Assembly: GCA_903861055.1 (NCBI GenBank)
Contig: CAIOSU010000081.1
Span: 1 to 29,814 of the forward strand
DNA from: an uncultured bacterium
Lineage (GTDB): Bacteria > Bacteroidota > Bacteroidia > Chitinophagales > CAIOSU01
DNA length: 29,814 nt
Reading direction: 5' to 3'
The translations under genes were made by a program, and so were the position numbers. This document shows, one piece after another, positions 15,401 to 22,959 of the stretch (positions within the stretch are counted from its first letter, which is position 1; every line of letters begins with the position of its first letter). Below the pieces are notes generated by a model that had not been told where the DNA came from, made no database searches, and saw only the letters and a program-made list of their open reading frames with translations.

Positions 15401-16698
15401 GATGCTTGGGCAATAGTTACCGAACCGATAGCCAAACAACCAATATTATCGGTTACGGTTACGCCGTAGGTGCCAGCCACCAAGTTAGGGTTGTTGGCCG
15501 TGGTTACCCCATTCGACCAAGCAATAGTGTTAGGTGCTGTGCCGCCGGTAATATTTACCGTAGCCGAACCAGTGGTTCCGCCATTGCAAGGTATATCAAC
15601 CTTGCTAATGGTAATAGTAGGGCCAGTAGTGGTTAAAACTATGGTATAGTTGGTGTTGGCCGAAGAACAGGCGTTGTCGGTAACCGTTACATCGTAGGTT
15701 CCGGCACTTAGCCCGGTAGCGGTTTGGGTGGTTTGCCCATTGCTCCACAAGTAGGTGTAGGGTGGGTTTCCACCAGTTGGGTTGACGGTAGCCGTGCCGC
15801 TGTTAGGTGCTGAGCAGGTAAGGTTGGTGGAATAGGTAAGCGCTAAGTTGGTAGCGCCTTGGCAAAACAAGCCACCACCATTTACGCCACTTCCGGCAAA
15901 AAATACACCTGAATCATAATCACCATCGCCTGCATCGGCTATGGCCAGTTTCATGCGGTAAGTTGAGCAAGGCACTACCGCTACGGAGGCGGTAAGTGGT
16001 ATGGTAAATCCATTGTACTGCATGTAGTATGGATTGGTGCAAGTAACGGGATAAGGAATAAAGGGCGGGAAACCTATGCAAGTACCATCATCATTATCAA
16101 CGTAATAAGTACTATTGGTAAACAGGTTAATGTTATCTATAGTAACGGGTATGTTGGGCCCAGCTATACGCGCTATGTTTAAGGCGTTGTAATTGCCTCC
16201 ACCTGGGTTAGGGCCTGTAATAAAGAAACCAAAAGCATCGTTAAAGCCAGCATTTACAAATACCATGTATTCATCAGAACCAAAAACGTAGTTGATGCTA
16301 AGAGTGCCGCAAGTAGGAATAATATCAAACTCCAATATACAAGGGTCAAATCTAGCTAATGGTTCTAATGCTAAAAGGTCGGCATCATTAAAAGAAGTGC
16401 CATGATTAGTAGTTTCAGCGTCATTGTCGTTTGGACCTGAAGTACCCGTTGCGCTTCCAGTAGTAAGCATCATGCCTGACGATAACCCCAAATTAGTGCC
16501 GTTACCTCCTGTAAAAGTTCCTGCAGCGCCATTTGGACAGTTGATAGTAACATTAGACACGGTAACCCCTTGGCCAATAATGGCGCTCAATAGTGCATTG
16601 GCATTTCCGTTGGGGGTTACGTTCAGCTGGCTATATCCGTTTATTGAAAAAAGCACTGCAATTGCAGCAGTAAGTATTTTTAAATTTTTCACCTGCAT
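12463..16698 (-). CDS. T9SS type B secreted surface adhesin: choice-of-anchor-L domain, 12 SprB repeats, gliding-motility C-terminal domain
   Basis: A 1411-residue secreted protein. Residues 1-24 are a signal peptide ending NGYSQ. Residues about 25-275 form a choice-of-anchor L domain (GSDEYMVFVNAGFNDAFGFF, and later DSGVFFAGSGVNGGG). Twelve SprB-type repeats follow (about 280-1185), each carrying W-S-N near the middle and an AGTYxVTVTDxxGC end. Two Ig-like segments with TICAGE/TLCEGE lead to the type B sorting domain at about 1319-1411 (VFMPNAFSPNGDGVND, FDRWG, and a closing KTGSVVLLN). This tail directs export by the type IX system and cell-surface attachment. SprB-repeat proteins act as adhesins, in some species for gliding. 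A weak promoter-like TACTTTAG lies at 16789-16796 on the minus strand. The specific ligand is unknown. Confidence 0.93.
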   Translation of the reverse strand: MQVKNLKILTAAIAVLFSINGYSQLNVTPNGNANALLSAIIGQGVTVSNVTINCPNGAAGTFTGGNGTNLGLSSGMMLTTGSATGTSGPNDNDAETTNHGTSFNDADLLALEPLARFDPCILEFDIIPTCGTLSINYVFGSDEYMVFVNAGFNDAFGFFITGPNPGGGNYNALNIARIAGPNIPVTIDNINLFTNSTYYVDNDDGTCIGFPPFIPYPVTCTNPYYMQYNGFTIPLTASVAVVPCSTYRMKLAIADAGDGDYDSGVFFAGSGVNGGGLFCQGATNLALTYSTNLTCSAPNSGTATVNPTGGNPPYTYLWSNGQTTQTATGLSAGTYDVTVTDNACSSANTNYTIVLTTTGPTITISKVDIPCNGGTTGSATVNITGGTAPNTIAWSNGVTTANNPNLVAGTYGVTVTDNIGCLAIGSVTIAQASTLAATASATASACGAAGTGTVLVAPSGGTPPYTYTWSNGPTTINQSNLAAGTYTVTVTDNSGCVIAASTTVTTPTSFTLGTAITNGNCTAPNTASINLTVTGGLAPISYSWSNAAVTEDISNLTAGTYTVTVTDANGCIGNIAATVTVPAAVTATIANTPVGCFGGNNGTATVNTTSGTAPFTYAWSNAGNTATINGLSAGTYTVTITGTGGCTTTVSTTVIAPTALSVTLAANNPICPLLNNGDITATPAGGTGPFTYLWSNNATTSSINSLLASTYSVTVTDANSCTATASVTLVNPPVVNVTVATTDELCNTPNSGTATATVSNGTAPFNQAWSNGGNTLVINSLSPGQYSVTVTDGVGCTATASGTVNASTLPTVSIAPTNLACNGNNSGAIEAVGSFTSFTWGHGATTNPSTGLAAGNYSVTVTDANGCTASATSVLTEPAALGLTLTPTALDCNIPNSGAVSSSATGGTTPLTYLWSNSATTPSINNLAPGNYSVTITDANGCTITDAVTLAAPNPPVLSLTVTQVTCAGPNTAAIDAVVTGGTQPITYSWSTSATGASIGSLGAGNYIVTITDGAGCTATAAAIITGIPVLPITATLVNPSCFGDATGSIDVTGPYTNFTWSDGDLNMPKQNLVAGSYSVTVSDNGGCSATQTYVITEPALLQLSISATQIDCTDPFSGALQANVSGGMPAYIYQWSNAATVATLNTLDAGTYSVTVTDNNGCSLTATEILPPNPASTVSLGGNRTICAGESVLFNLDSITAPMVWQNGATANQYTATTNEMVKVVVDFPNGCQGADSVRVSAGTQVALYEVNDTTLCEGEWVRYTIGPEGFVYEWSTGEFGPEILIADSGIYTVTATSDCNIAEDTVTVKVERCNCEVFMPNAFSPNGDGVNDLFKGFADCERVTGYKLEVFDRWGALAYTTSDFNEGWNGTMSNGLCISGVYVWKVVFVETINGIKYQQSKTGSVVLLN
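13185..15850 (-). repeat. 12 tandem SprB-type repeats within the adhesin gene
   Basis: The repeat unit is about 74 codons (about 222 bp) and diverged at the DNA level. Each unit begins with a Cys-containing segment (for example CSAPNSG or CFGGNNG) and ends with GC after VTVTD or VTITD, giving a Cys at both ends of nearly every unit. Units 8 and 11 are shorter, lacking the internal GGTPP-like turn. Boundaries are estimated from the protein pattern. Confidence 0.8.
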
Positions 16699-16855
16699 GA
16701 GCTTATTTAATAGTGCGTTATCAATAATAATCTCCTGTCAACTATCGGAAAGTCAGGTAATCGAACAACGCTTGGGCTAAGCGAGTAACTAAAGTAAGGA
16801 TTTTTTATTAACCTAATAATAACATTTGGCCGTCGAATCTTCAAGAAAGTTTAGC

Positions 16856-17617
16856 TTAAAATACATTCAACAGTTTAAGTGCCATTATTACAGTCATAAT
16901 AATGAGAATAGGACGTATAATTTTATCGCCCTTTTCAATCGCAAAACGGCTTGAAAGCCAACCACCTAAAGCCGAGCCCGCCGACAATGCGAGCGCAAAC
17001 TCCCAATGTATCATTCCCTTGAAAACAAATATTGCCATGGCCATTGCATTAGCCAAAAGCGTAACCCAAATTTTGATATGGTTCGCTTTTATGATACTGA
17101 AACGGTGCACCAATACCATAACCATTATAACCATAATGCCCGCCCCTGCTTGTATAAAACCGATGTAAAGACCTATGCAGAAAACGATAAAAAGTGAGAG
17201 GCAGAGCCTTTTTGGTGAAACCAATTCTTGGAGATGCTCATTTTTTTTAAAAGGATTGTAAATGAGCGTAGTAATAACCACCAGCATAATAATAGCCAAA
17301 ACCCTGTTAAAAATCTCAGCATCAATTTTTACTGCTAGTATAGCTCCGGGTATAGCGCCAGCAAGCGCCGCCAGTGCCAACCAAAGATTGTAAGGGTAGG
17401 TACTTACTCCTCTGCTGCTGTAGCCTTGTATTGCAAAGAAACTTTGGGTAACAATAGATAAGCGATTGGTGCCATTGGCTGTTGGCCCATCAAGCCCCAT
17501 GAAAATAAGTAGCGGCAATGTAATTAGCGATCCTCCACCAGCAAGGGTATTAATACCGCCCATAAATACGCCCACTATGCACAGGACAGTTATTTTGAAC
17601 AATAATTCAATGTCCAT
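16856..17617 (-). CDS. TauE/SafE (DUF81) family membrane transporter
   Basis: A 253-residue integral membrane protein with about seven to eight hydrophobic segments. The two-fold repeated motif is visible: GGINTLAGGGSLITLPLL with TANGTNRLS in the first half, and GFIQAGAGIMVIMVMVLV with KANHIKIWVTLLAN in the second. Family members export or import sulfite, sulfoacetate or related organic anions; the substrate here is not determined. The start is taken as the ATG at 17617 (MDIELLFKIT). A longer form would begin at TTG 17638, which overlaps the gene's own -7 promoter box and is therefore unlikely. The gene is divergent from the penicillin-acylase-family gene. Confidence 0.88.
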   Translation of the reverse strand: MDIELLFKITVLCIVGVFMGGINTLAGGGSLITLPLLIFMGLDGPTANGTNRLSIVTQSFFAIQGYSSRGVSTYPYNLWLALAALAGAIPGAILAVKIDAEIFNRVLAIIMLVVITTLIYNPFKKNEHLQELVSPKRLCLSLFIVFCIGLYIGFIQAGAGIMVIMVMVLVHRFSIIKANHIKIWVTLLANAMAMAIFVFKGMIHWEFALALSAGSALGGWLSSRFAIEKGDKIIRPILIIMTVIMALKLLNVF

Positions 17618-17635
17618 TGGTTGCGTGTTGTTATG

Positions 17636-17643
17636 CAAATGTA
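17636..17643 (-). promoter_or_regulatory. -7 element for the TauE/SafE-family gene
   Basis: On the minus strand this reads TACATTTG, a match to TAnnTTTG, 18 bp upstream of the ATG at 17617. Its position rules out the upstream TTG as the start. No clear -33 TTG is present. Confidence 0.45.
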
Positions 17644-17671
17644 GTTTGATAGTAGGGTTTATTGTTAGTTA

Positions 17672-17703
17672 TTGGGCTTTTTTGCTGCAAAGGCATATAT
17701 TTG
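17672..17703 (+). promoter_or_regulatory. promoter of the penicillin-acylase-family gene (-33 TTG and -7 TATATTTG)
   Basis: TTG at 17672-17674 and TATATTTG at 17696-17703 are separated by 21 bases, within the spacing known for Bacteroidota promoters. The start codon follows at 17723, giving a leader of roughly 10-15 nt. This is the most complete promoter seen in the window. Confidence 0.55.
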
Positions 17704-17722
17704 AACAACTAGTTTCCAGCTT

Positions 17723-20134
17723 ATGAGTTTAATTGAGAAACTCACCCTACTGTTCTTGAAACCTATCGTGCGCAAAAAATCGCGCCGAAGCCTTCCGCAA
17801 TTGGATGGTACGCTTAATATGGACGATTTGGCTGAGGGTGTGAAAATATACAGAGACCAATGGGGCATTCCCCATATTTATGGCGGCAACCTCAACGATA
17901 CGGCATTCGCCCAAGGGTACGTGCATGCTCAAGATAGACTTTGGCAAATGGAGATAAACCGCCGTGTATCTCGGGGCCAATTGAGCGAAGTAATTGGTAA
18001 ATCCACCTTGGCTACCGACCGTGCAAGCCGCATTTTAGGTTTCGAACGGCTTGCTGCTGCAGACCTAGAAGCCATGCCCGAAGACTTGCGAAATGCATTG
18101 GATAGCTACACCAAAGGTGTGAATGCCTTTTTGCAAGCTAACTTGCAAAAGCTTCCGCCTGAGTTTGGATTACTAAAGATAGTCCCTCGCCCTTGGGAGG
18201 CAGTTGATAGCTTGGCCTTTGCCCGCTTGCTGGCTTGGCAAATGAACTATGCATGGTATGGCGAGTTGGTAAGGGGCAAAATAATAGAAAAGGTTGGCGA
18301 GGAAATGGCTCGCGAATTGGATATACATTACTCAGAACTGAACCCTGTAGGCCTATTACAAGGGCAAGAAGCCAACCTGCTAATGGAGGATGGTTTGCTA
18401 GAAGCCTTTAAGGGTCCATTTATACAAGCCAAAGGTGGTAGCAATGGCTGGGTTATTGCTGGCTCGCGCAGCCGAAATGGTAGCCCTATTTTGTGCAACG
18501 ACCCGCATTTGCCACTACTACAACCTGCCATTTGGTACGAGAACCACCTAATCTGCCCCGAAATGCATGTTACTGGTGTATCGTTGCCGGGGGTGCCGCT
18601 GGTAATGATTGGTCATAACAACGATATCGGTTGGGGCATGACCCTAGCATTTACCGACAACCAAGACATTTTCATCGAGAAGTTTACCGATGCTAGCTTG
18701 CTACACTACGAGTTCAAGAACGAAGTGCGCCAATCGACGATAGTGGCTGAAACTATTAAAATTAAAGGCCAAGAAGACCACACCGAAAAGGTGGTAATCA
18801 CACATCACGGGCCTGTTATTTCGGGCATGGTAGCTAGTGGCGATTTTAAGCTGAGCCTTGCCTCCAAGGCCCTTGGCCCATCAACCATGATGGAAGGCTG
18901 GTATCAATTGAACCGCGCCGCTGGCTGGAACGATTTTGTAGGTGCTGTGAAGAAAATAACGGCTCCTTCACTAAACATACCCTATACCGATAATAAAGGC
19001 AATATAGGCTATTACGTATCGGGCGAGGTGCCGATACGCAGTAGCGGCGATGGCAGCCGTCCTTCGCCTGGTTGGACTGGTGATTATGAATGGAAAGGAA
19101 ATGTCCCTTTCGAAAAAATGCCTTACGCCTTTAACCCTGTAAAGGGCTACATTGTAACTTGCAACCACAAAATTATTAGCGATAATTATCCGTATAACCT
19201 TGGCAATGCTTGGATGAATGGATACCGCGCCAACCGTTTGGAGAAGCTTATTGCCGAAAAAGAGAAATTCTCGTTTGAAGAAATGATCGCTTGGCAAATG
19301 GATGTTTACTGTACGCCAGGTCCTTTGTTTGCTGCGCACCTTAAGGGTTTGCGCCTTGACGACCTTCGTTTAGAGAGCATGAAACAGTTGCTGTTAAACT
19401 GGGACGGTAAGCTTACTACAGAGAGCGTAGCAGGAGCTTTATACGAAACCACTAAGTTTTATCTGTTCAACAGATTGTTTGAAACCAAGCTGGGTCATGA
19501 TTTAATGCTGGGGTTACGCGGGGGCACCTTCAATCCAAACTTATTACCGCAAGGCGAGTTTTATGGCCACGATACCAGCATGTTGCTGCGTATGCTCGAT
19601 AATGCCGAAAGTCTCTGGCTAAAAGAAATGGGCGGTAAAGAGCAATTGCTTACCCTCGCTCTTAAAGATGCTTACGATTATTTAAGCGAAAAGCTTGGAC
19701 CCGAAATGAGTGAGTGGCAGTGGGGCAAACTGCACAAGGCAGAGTTTCACCATACCCTAGCTCAAAAAACACCACTCAATAAAGTATTCAATCAAGTGGA
19801 GTTTAGCTTACCTGGCGATACAGATACCTTGTACCAAACTGCCCCGATGGCGCACGACCCGAGAGGCCATAACATAGTTGCGCCTTCGTTTAGGCAGGTA
19901 TTAGACCCAAAAAAGTGGGAGGCTAGCATTTGCATTATGCCCCCAGGTCAATCGGGTAATATATTGAGCCCTCACTATAACGATCAACTGCCCCTATGGC
20001 GCGAGGGTAAATACCACCCAATGCTATGGAACGAGGCAGACGTTATTGCTAAAAAGCAACACCTGCTAGAGCTGCTACCCAAAGTTGGCATTGCATCACC
20101 TACTCCCGGAAATTCATTGTTAACAAATAATTAA
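17723..20134 (+). CDS. penicillin acylase family protein (Ntn hydrolase, S45)
   Basis: An 803-residue Ntn hydrolase precursor. Early motifs WGIPHIYG and YVHAQDRLWQMEINRR are typical of the alpha chain. The autocleavage site is GG/SNGWV, which would make Ser240 both the cleavage point and the catalytic nucleophile. Downstream, NDPHLPL and GHNNDIGWGMT are the conserved beta-chain motifs, and SGNILSPHYNDQLPLW is the usual C-terminal signature. The family cleaves amide bonds in penicillins, acyl-homoserine lactones or other acylated amines; the substrate cannot be read from sequence. Most relatives are exported, but here the N-terminus (LTLLFLKPIVRKKSRR) is a short hydrophobic stretch followed by basic residues, closer to a membrane-proximal anchor than to a cleavable signal. 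It has its own promoter. Confidence 0.92.
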   Translation: MSLIEKLTLLFLKPIVRKKSRRSLPQLDGTLNMDDLAEGVKIYRDQWGIPHIYGGNLNDTAFAQGYVHAQDRLWQMEINRRVSRGQLSEVIGKSTLATDRASRILGFERLAAADLEAMPEDLRNALDSYTKGVNAFLQANLQKLPPEFGLLKIVPRPWEAVDSLAFARLLAWQMNYAWYGELVRGKIIEKVGEEMARELDIHYSELNPVGLLQGQEANLLMEDGLLEAFKGPFIQAKGGSNGWVIAGSRSRNGSPILCNDPHLPLLQPAIWYENHLICPEMHVTGVSLPGVPLVMIGHNNDIGWGMTLAFTDNQDIFIEKFTDASLLHYEFKNEVRQSTIVAETIKIKGQEDHTEKVVITHHGPVISGMVASGDFKLSLASKALGPSTMMEGWYQLNRAAGWNDFVGAVKKITAPSLNIPYTDNKGNIGYYVSGEVPIRSSGDGSRPSPGWTGDYEWKGNVPFEKMPYAFNPVKGYIVTCNHKIISDNYPYNLGNAWMNGYRANRLEKLIAEKEKFSFEEMIAWQMDVYCTPGPLFAAHLKGLRLDDLRLESMKQLLLNWDGKLTTESVAGALYETTKFYLFNRLFETKLGHDLMLGLRGGTFNPNLLPQGEFYGHDTSMLLRMLDNAESLWLKEMGGKEQLLTLALKDAYDYLSEKLGPEMSEWQWGKLHKAEFHHTLAQKTPLNKVFNQVEFSLPGDTDTLYQTAPMAHDPRGHNIVAPSFRQVLDPKKWEASICIMPPGQSGNILSPHYNDQLPLWREGKYHPMLWNEADVIAKKQHLLELLPKVGIASPTPGNSLLTNN

Positions 20135-20167
20135 TGCCTAAACGGTGTTCGCTATTTTGTACTTAAG

Positions 20168-20175
20168 TAGCTTTG
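20168..20175 (+). promoter_or_regulatory. -7 element for the Na/Pi cotransporter gene
   Basis: TAGCTTTG matches TAnnTTTG and lies 38 bp upstream of the ATG at 20214. No clear -33 element was seen. Its location argues for a separate transcript from the upstream gene. Confidence 0.4.
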
Positions 20176-20213
20176 CTTAACATTTTCTTAACACCGGCTT
20201 GCCATTTTCGGAT

Positions 20214-21980
20214 ATGAGATTTCCGCAGCGACGTATCTTTTCGCTTATTATTATACTGCTATTGGCAACATTGCCATTAGTCGCCCAAACGAGCTCTGCG
20301 CTATACCTTACCAATGATGAGCACTTTAGTATATGGAGTATTTTTACGTTTCTGGGGGCTATAGGCTTGTTCATCTTCGGTATGAAGACTATGAGCGAAG
20401 GGTTGCAAAAGCTTGCTGGCGAACAGCTACGTGGTTTGCTCAAAAACATGGCGCCAAATCGTTTATCAGGCATTTATAGGGGAGCGCTAGTTACCGGTTT
20501 CATACAATCGTCGTCTGCTACTACGGTTATGGTGGTGAGCTTTGTGAATAGTGGCTTGCTTACGCTGTCGGAATCAATGGCGGTAATTATGGGCGCCAAC
20601 ATAGGCACAACAGTCACCACTTGGATTATTGCTTATTTGGGCTTTATCTCTCTTTCTGTTGATTTATCGTTGGTGTTAATAGGCTTGGCTGTGCCATTGC
20701 TGTTTTTGGCTAGCGATAGGTTTAAGCAGTTGGCAGAGTTTATTTTGGGTTTTGGCCTATTGCTCATCGGGATGGATTATTTGATGGCAACCATACCCCA
20801 CATCCTTTCTGACCCTAACATCACTGTTTTCATCAACCCGTACTTAAACAAAGGCTTCTGGTCGGTTTTGTTGTTCATTTTGATAGGTAGCTTGTTCACT
20901 ATCATTATACAGTCATCTAGCGCTACCATGGCGGTTACCTTGGTCCTGCTAAGCCTAGGGTTTATCGATTTTACGCTAGCGGCTGCTTTGGTATTGGGGG
21001 GCAACATCGGTACCACTATCACGGCCAATATTGCTGCTCTAAAAGGTAATGTACACGCCAGGCGAGCGGCTTGGTTCCATACCCTCTTCAATGTAATTGG
21101 GGTATTGCTGCTATTGCCATTTTATAAGCAGTTTGTGCCGTTTATTGAATCGCTGGCCTACTCCATTGGGTTCACTAAAGAGCTCGCTTTGGCATTGTTC
21201 CATTCTTCGTTCCAAATACTCAATGTGCTCATATTGGCTTGGTTCTTACCGCTGTTGGAGCGGTTGGTTGTTAAAATACGCCCAAGCAAGGGGCAAGAAG
21301 ATGAGCAGTTTAGGTTGCGCTATATAAGTGCAGGCCTCATGTCAACCCCAGAATTGTCGCTTACTGAAGCCAAAAAGGAATTGCAGATTTTTGGCAAAAT
21401 TACCGATAAAATGGCATTCAGCTTTTCGGCATTGCTATTTGAGCGCCATAAAGATCCGCAATCAATAATTGATAAAATACGTAAACGAGAGGAGATAACC
21501 GACGATTTGGAGGTAGAGCTGGGTAATTACTTAACCAAGGTATCAAAATCGGATTTGAGCCATCAAGCATCGGAAAAAATACGCGAGTTTTTGTCAATGG
21601 CCAACGACCTGGAACGTGTAGCCGACATATACTACATTATGACCAAGAATTACCAGCGAATGGTAAAGCAGGAGATAAAATTGCCCGAGGAAAGCATGCA
21701 AGAGCTTAAAGAAATGCTTGACTTGGTTTATCATAGCATAAAAGTAATGCGCAAAAACATGGAGCTTGACCGAGAAGAAATTGTGCTGAAAGAAGTATAC
21801 CAAATGGAAAGCGAAACCAAGGCCATGCGCAAAAAGCTAGTAAAAAATCATTATGACAGGTTGGAGCGCAATGTATATACTTCAACGGCGGGGGTTATCT
21901 ATCTCGATTATGTGATGCGTGCCGAGCGCATTGTAGCGCACATTGTAAACGTAAACGAAAGTATGGTGGGGCTAAAATAG
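20214..21980 (+). CDS. Na/Pi cotransporter family protein with PhoU-like C-terminal domain
   Basis: A 588-residue inner-membrane protein. After a signal-like first helix (about residues 8-25) there are two NptA/PF02690 repeats, each with the hallmark QSSSAT motif (about residues 98-104 and 233-238) and a GANIGTT or GGNIGTT partner. From about residue 370 to the end the sequence is a soluble, helical, charged PhoU-like domain (DLERVADIYYIMTKN). Family members take up phosphate with sodium; some act in other anion or signalling roles. The start is the ATG at 20214; a TTG at 20199 would add five residues. It is probably monocistronic. Confidence 0.9.
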   Translation: MRFPQRRIFSLIIILLLATLPLVAQTSSALYLTNDEHFSIWSIFTFLGAIGLFIFGMKTMSEGLQKLAGEQLRGLLKNMAPNRLSGIYRGALVTGFIQSSSATTVMVVSFVNSGLLTLSESMAVIMGANIGTTVTTWIIAYLGFISLSVDLSLVLIGLAVPLLFLASDRFKQLAEFILGFGLLLIGMDYLMATIPHILSDPNITVFINPYLNKGFWSVLLFILIGSLFTIIIQSSSATMAVTLVLLSLGFIDFTLAAALVLGGNIGTTITANIAALKGNVHARRAAWFHTLFNVIGVLLLLPFYKQFVPFIESLAYSIGFTKELALALFHSSFQILNVLILAWFLPLLERLVVKIRPSKGQEDEQFRLRYISAGLMSTPELSLTEAKKELQIFGKITDKMAFSFSALLFERHKDPQSIIDKIRKREEITDDLEVELGNYLTKVSKSDLSHQASEKIREFLSMANDLERVADIYYIMTKNYQRMVKQEIKLPEESMQELKEMLDLVYHSIKVMRKNMELDREEIVLKEVYQMESETKAMRKKLVKNHYDRLERNVYTSTAGVIYLDYVMRAERIVAHIVNVNESMVGLK

Positions 21981-22054
21981 GCTAGCAAAGTACCATAACC
22001 CTTTGGTAACTTAATGTTTCGCATCCCTTATTTCTCATTTCATAATAGGAAGTT

Positions 22055-22062
22055 TACCTTTG
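22055..22062 (+). promoter_or_regulatory. -7 element of the rmlA-SDR-galE operon
   Basis: TACCTTTG matches TAnnTTTG and sits 21 bp upstream of the rmlA TTG start. It implies a leader of about 15 nt. No good -33 TTG was seen. Confidence 0.45.
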
Positions 22063-22083
22063 TTGGTATAAAACAATAAAGTT

Positions 22084-22947
22084 TTGAAAGTAATTATACT
22101 AGCAGGGGGTTCAGGAACCAGGCTTTACCCAATAACCTACGCCATTAGCAAGCAGATTATGCCTATCTATGATAAGCCAATGATCTACTATCCGTTGTCG
22201 GTGTTGATGTTAGCGGGTATTAAGGATATACTTATTATTTCTACCCCGCAAGACTTGCCGAATTTCGAGAAGCTATTTGGTAACGGCAACCAATACGGCC
22301 TTAACATTGAGTATAAGATACAAGAAGTACCAAATGGCTTAGCTCAAGCTTTTGTGCTTGGAGAAGAGTTTATTGGCAATGATAACGTAGCCTTAATTTT
22401 GGGCGATAACATCTTCTATCGTTCTGGTTTGGGCAGCCTGCTTAGCCAGTTTACCGAGCCTGATGGCGGTGTAATTTTTGCATATCATGTAAGCGACCCT
22501 GAAAGGTACGGTGTGGTTGAGTTTGATAAAGATTTTAAAGCCTTATCAATTGAAGAAAAGCCATTGAAACCAAAATCGAACTACGCGGTGCCTGGTTTAT
22601 ACTTTTACGACAATAGCGTAGTAGAAATAGCCAAGAACTTACAGCCTAGCCCACGTGGAGAATACGAAATAACCGATGTAAACAAAGAATATCTGCGCCG
22701 CAATAAACTAAAAGTAGGTATATTAGACCGCGGAACAGCCTGGCTTGATACTGGCACCTTTGATTCGTTGATGCAAGCATCGCAATTTGTGCAGGTAATT
22801 GAGGCGCGCCAAGGTCAAAAAATAGGTTGTATTGAAGAAATAGCTTTGAAAAAGGGATTTATTGACCGTGACCAATTTGAAAAACTAGCCCAACCGCTTA
22901 TTAAAAGCGGCTATGGCCAATATTTATTGAACATACTCAACCAATAA
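22084..22947 (+). CDS. rmlA: glucose-1-phosphate thymidylyltransferase
   Basis: A 287-residue cytoplasmic nucleotidyltransferase making dTDP-glucose from glucose-1-phosphate and dTTP, the first step to dTDP-rhamnose and other deoxysugars. The nucleotide-binding loop LAGGSGTRLYP is at 6-16, followed by KQIMPIYDKPMIYYPLS, LGDNIFY, IEEKP and GTAWLDTGTFDSL, all family signatures. The start is TTG at 22084; the first ATG, at residue 25, would remove the catalytic loop, so a non-ATG start is required. It leads a three-gene operon, 12 nt before the SDR gene. No rmlB, rmlC or rmlD is visible in the window. Confidence 0.96.
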   Translation: MKVIILAGGSGTRLYPITYAISKQIMPIYDKPMIYYPLSVLMLAGIKDILIISTPQDLPNFEKLFGNGNQYGLNIEYKIQEVPNGLAQAFVLGEEFIGNDNVALILGDNIFYRSGLGSLLSQFTEPDGGVIFAYHVSDPERYGVVEFDKDFKALSIEEKPLKPKSNYAVPGLYFYDNSVVEIAKNLQPSPRGEYEITDVNKEYLRRNKLKVGILDRGTAWLDTGTFDSLMQASQFVQVIEARQGQKIGCIEEIALKKGFIDRDQFEKLAQPLIKSGYGQYLLNILNQ

Positions 22948-22959
22948 TAGTCCCTTTCG

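Noticed and set aside
13185..15850. A CRISPR array or DNA satellite
   Set aside because: The periodicity is in the protein (about 74 codons) with diverged DNA; it is the SprB repeat region of a single gene.
21981..22020. Terminator after the Na/Pi cotransporter gene
   Set aside because: AGTACCA / TGGTAACT can pair only with a bulge and has no T run after it.
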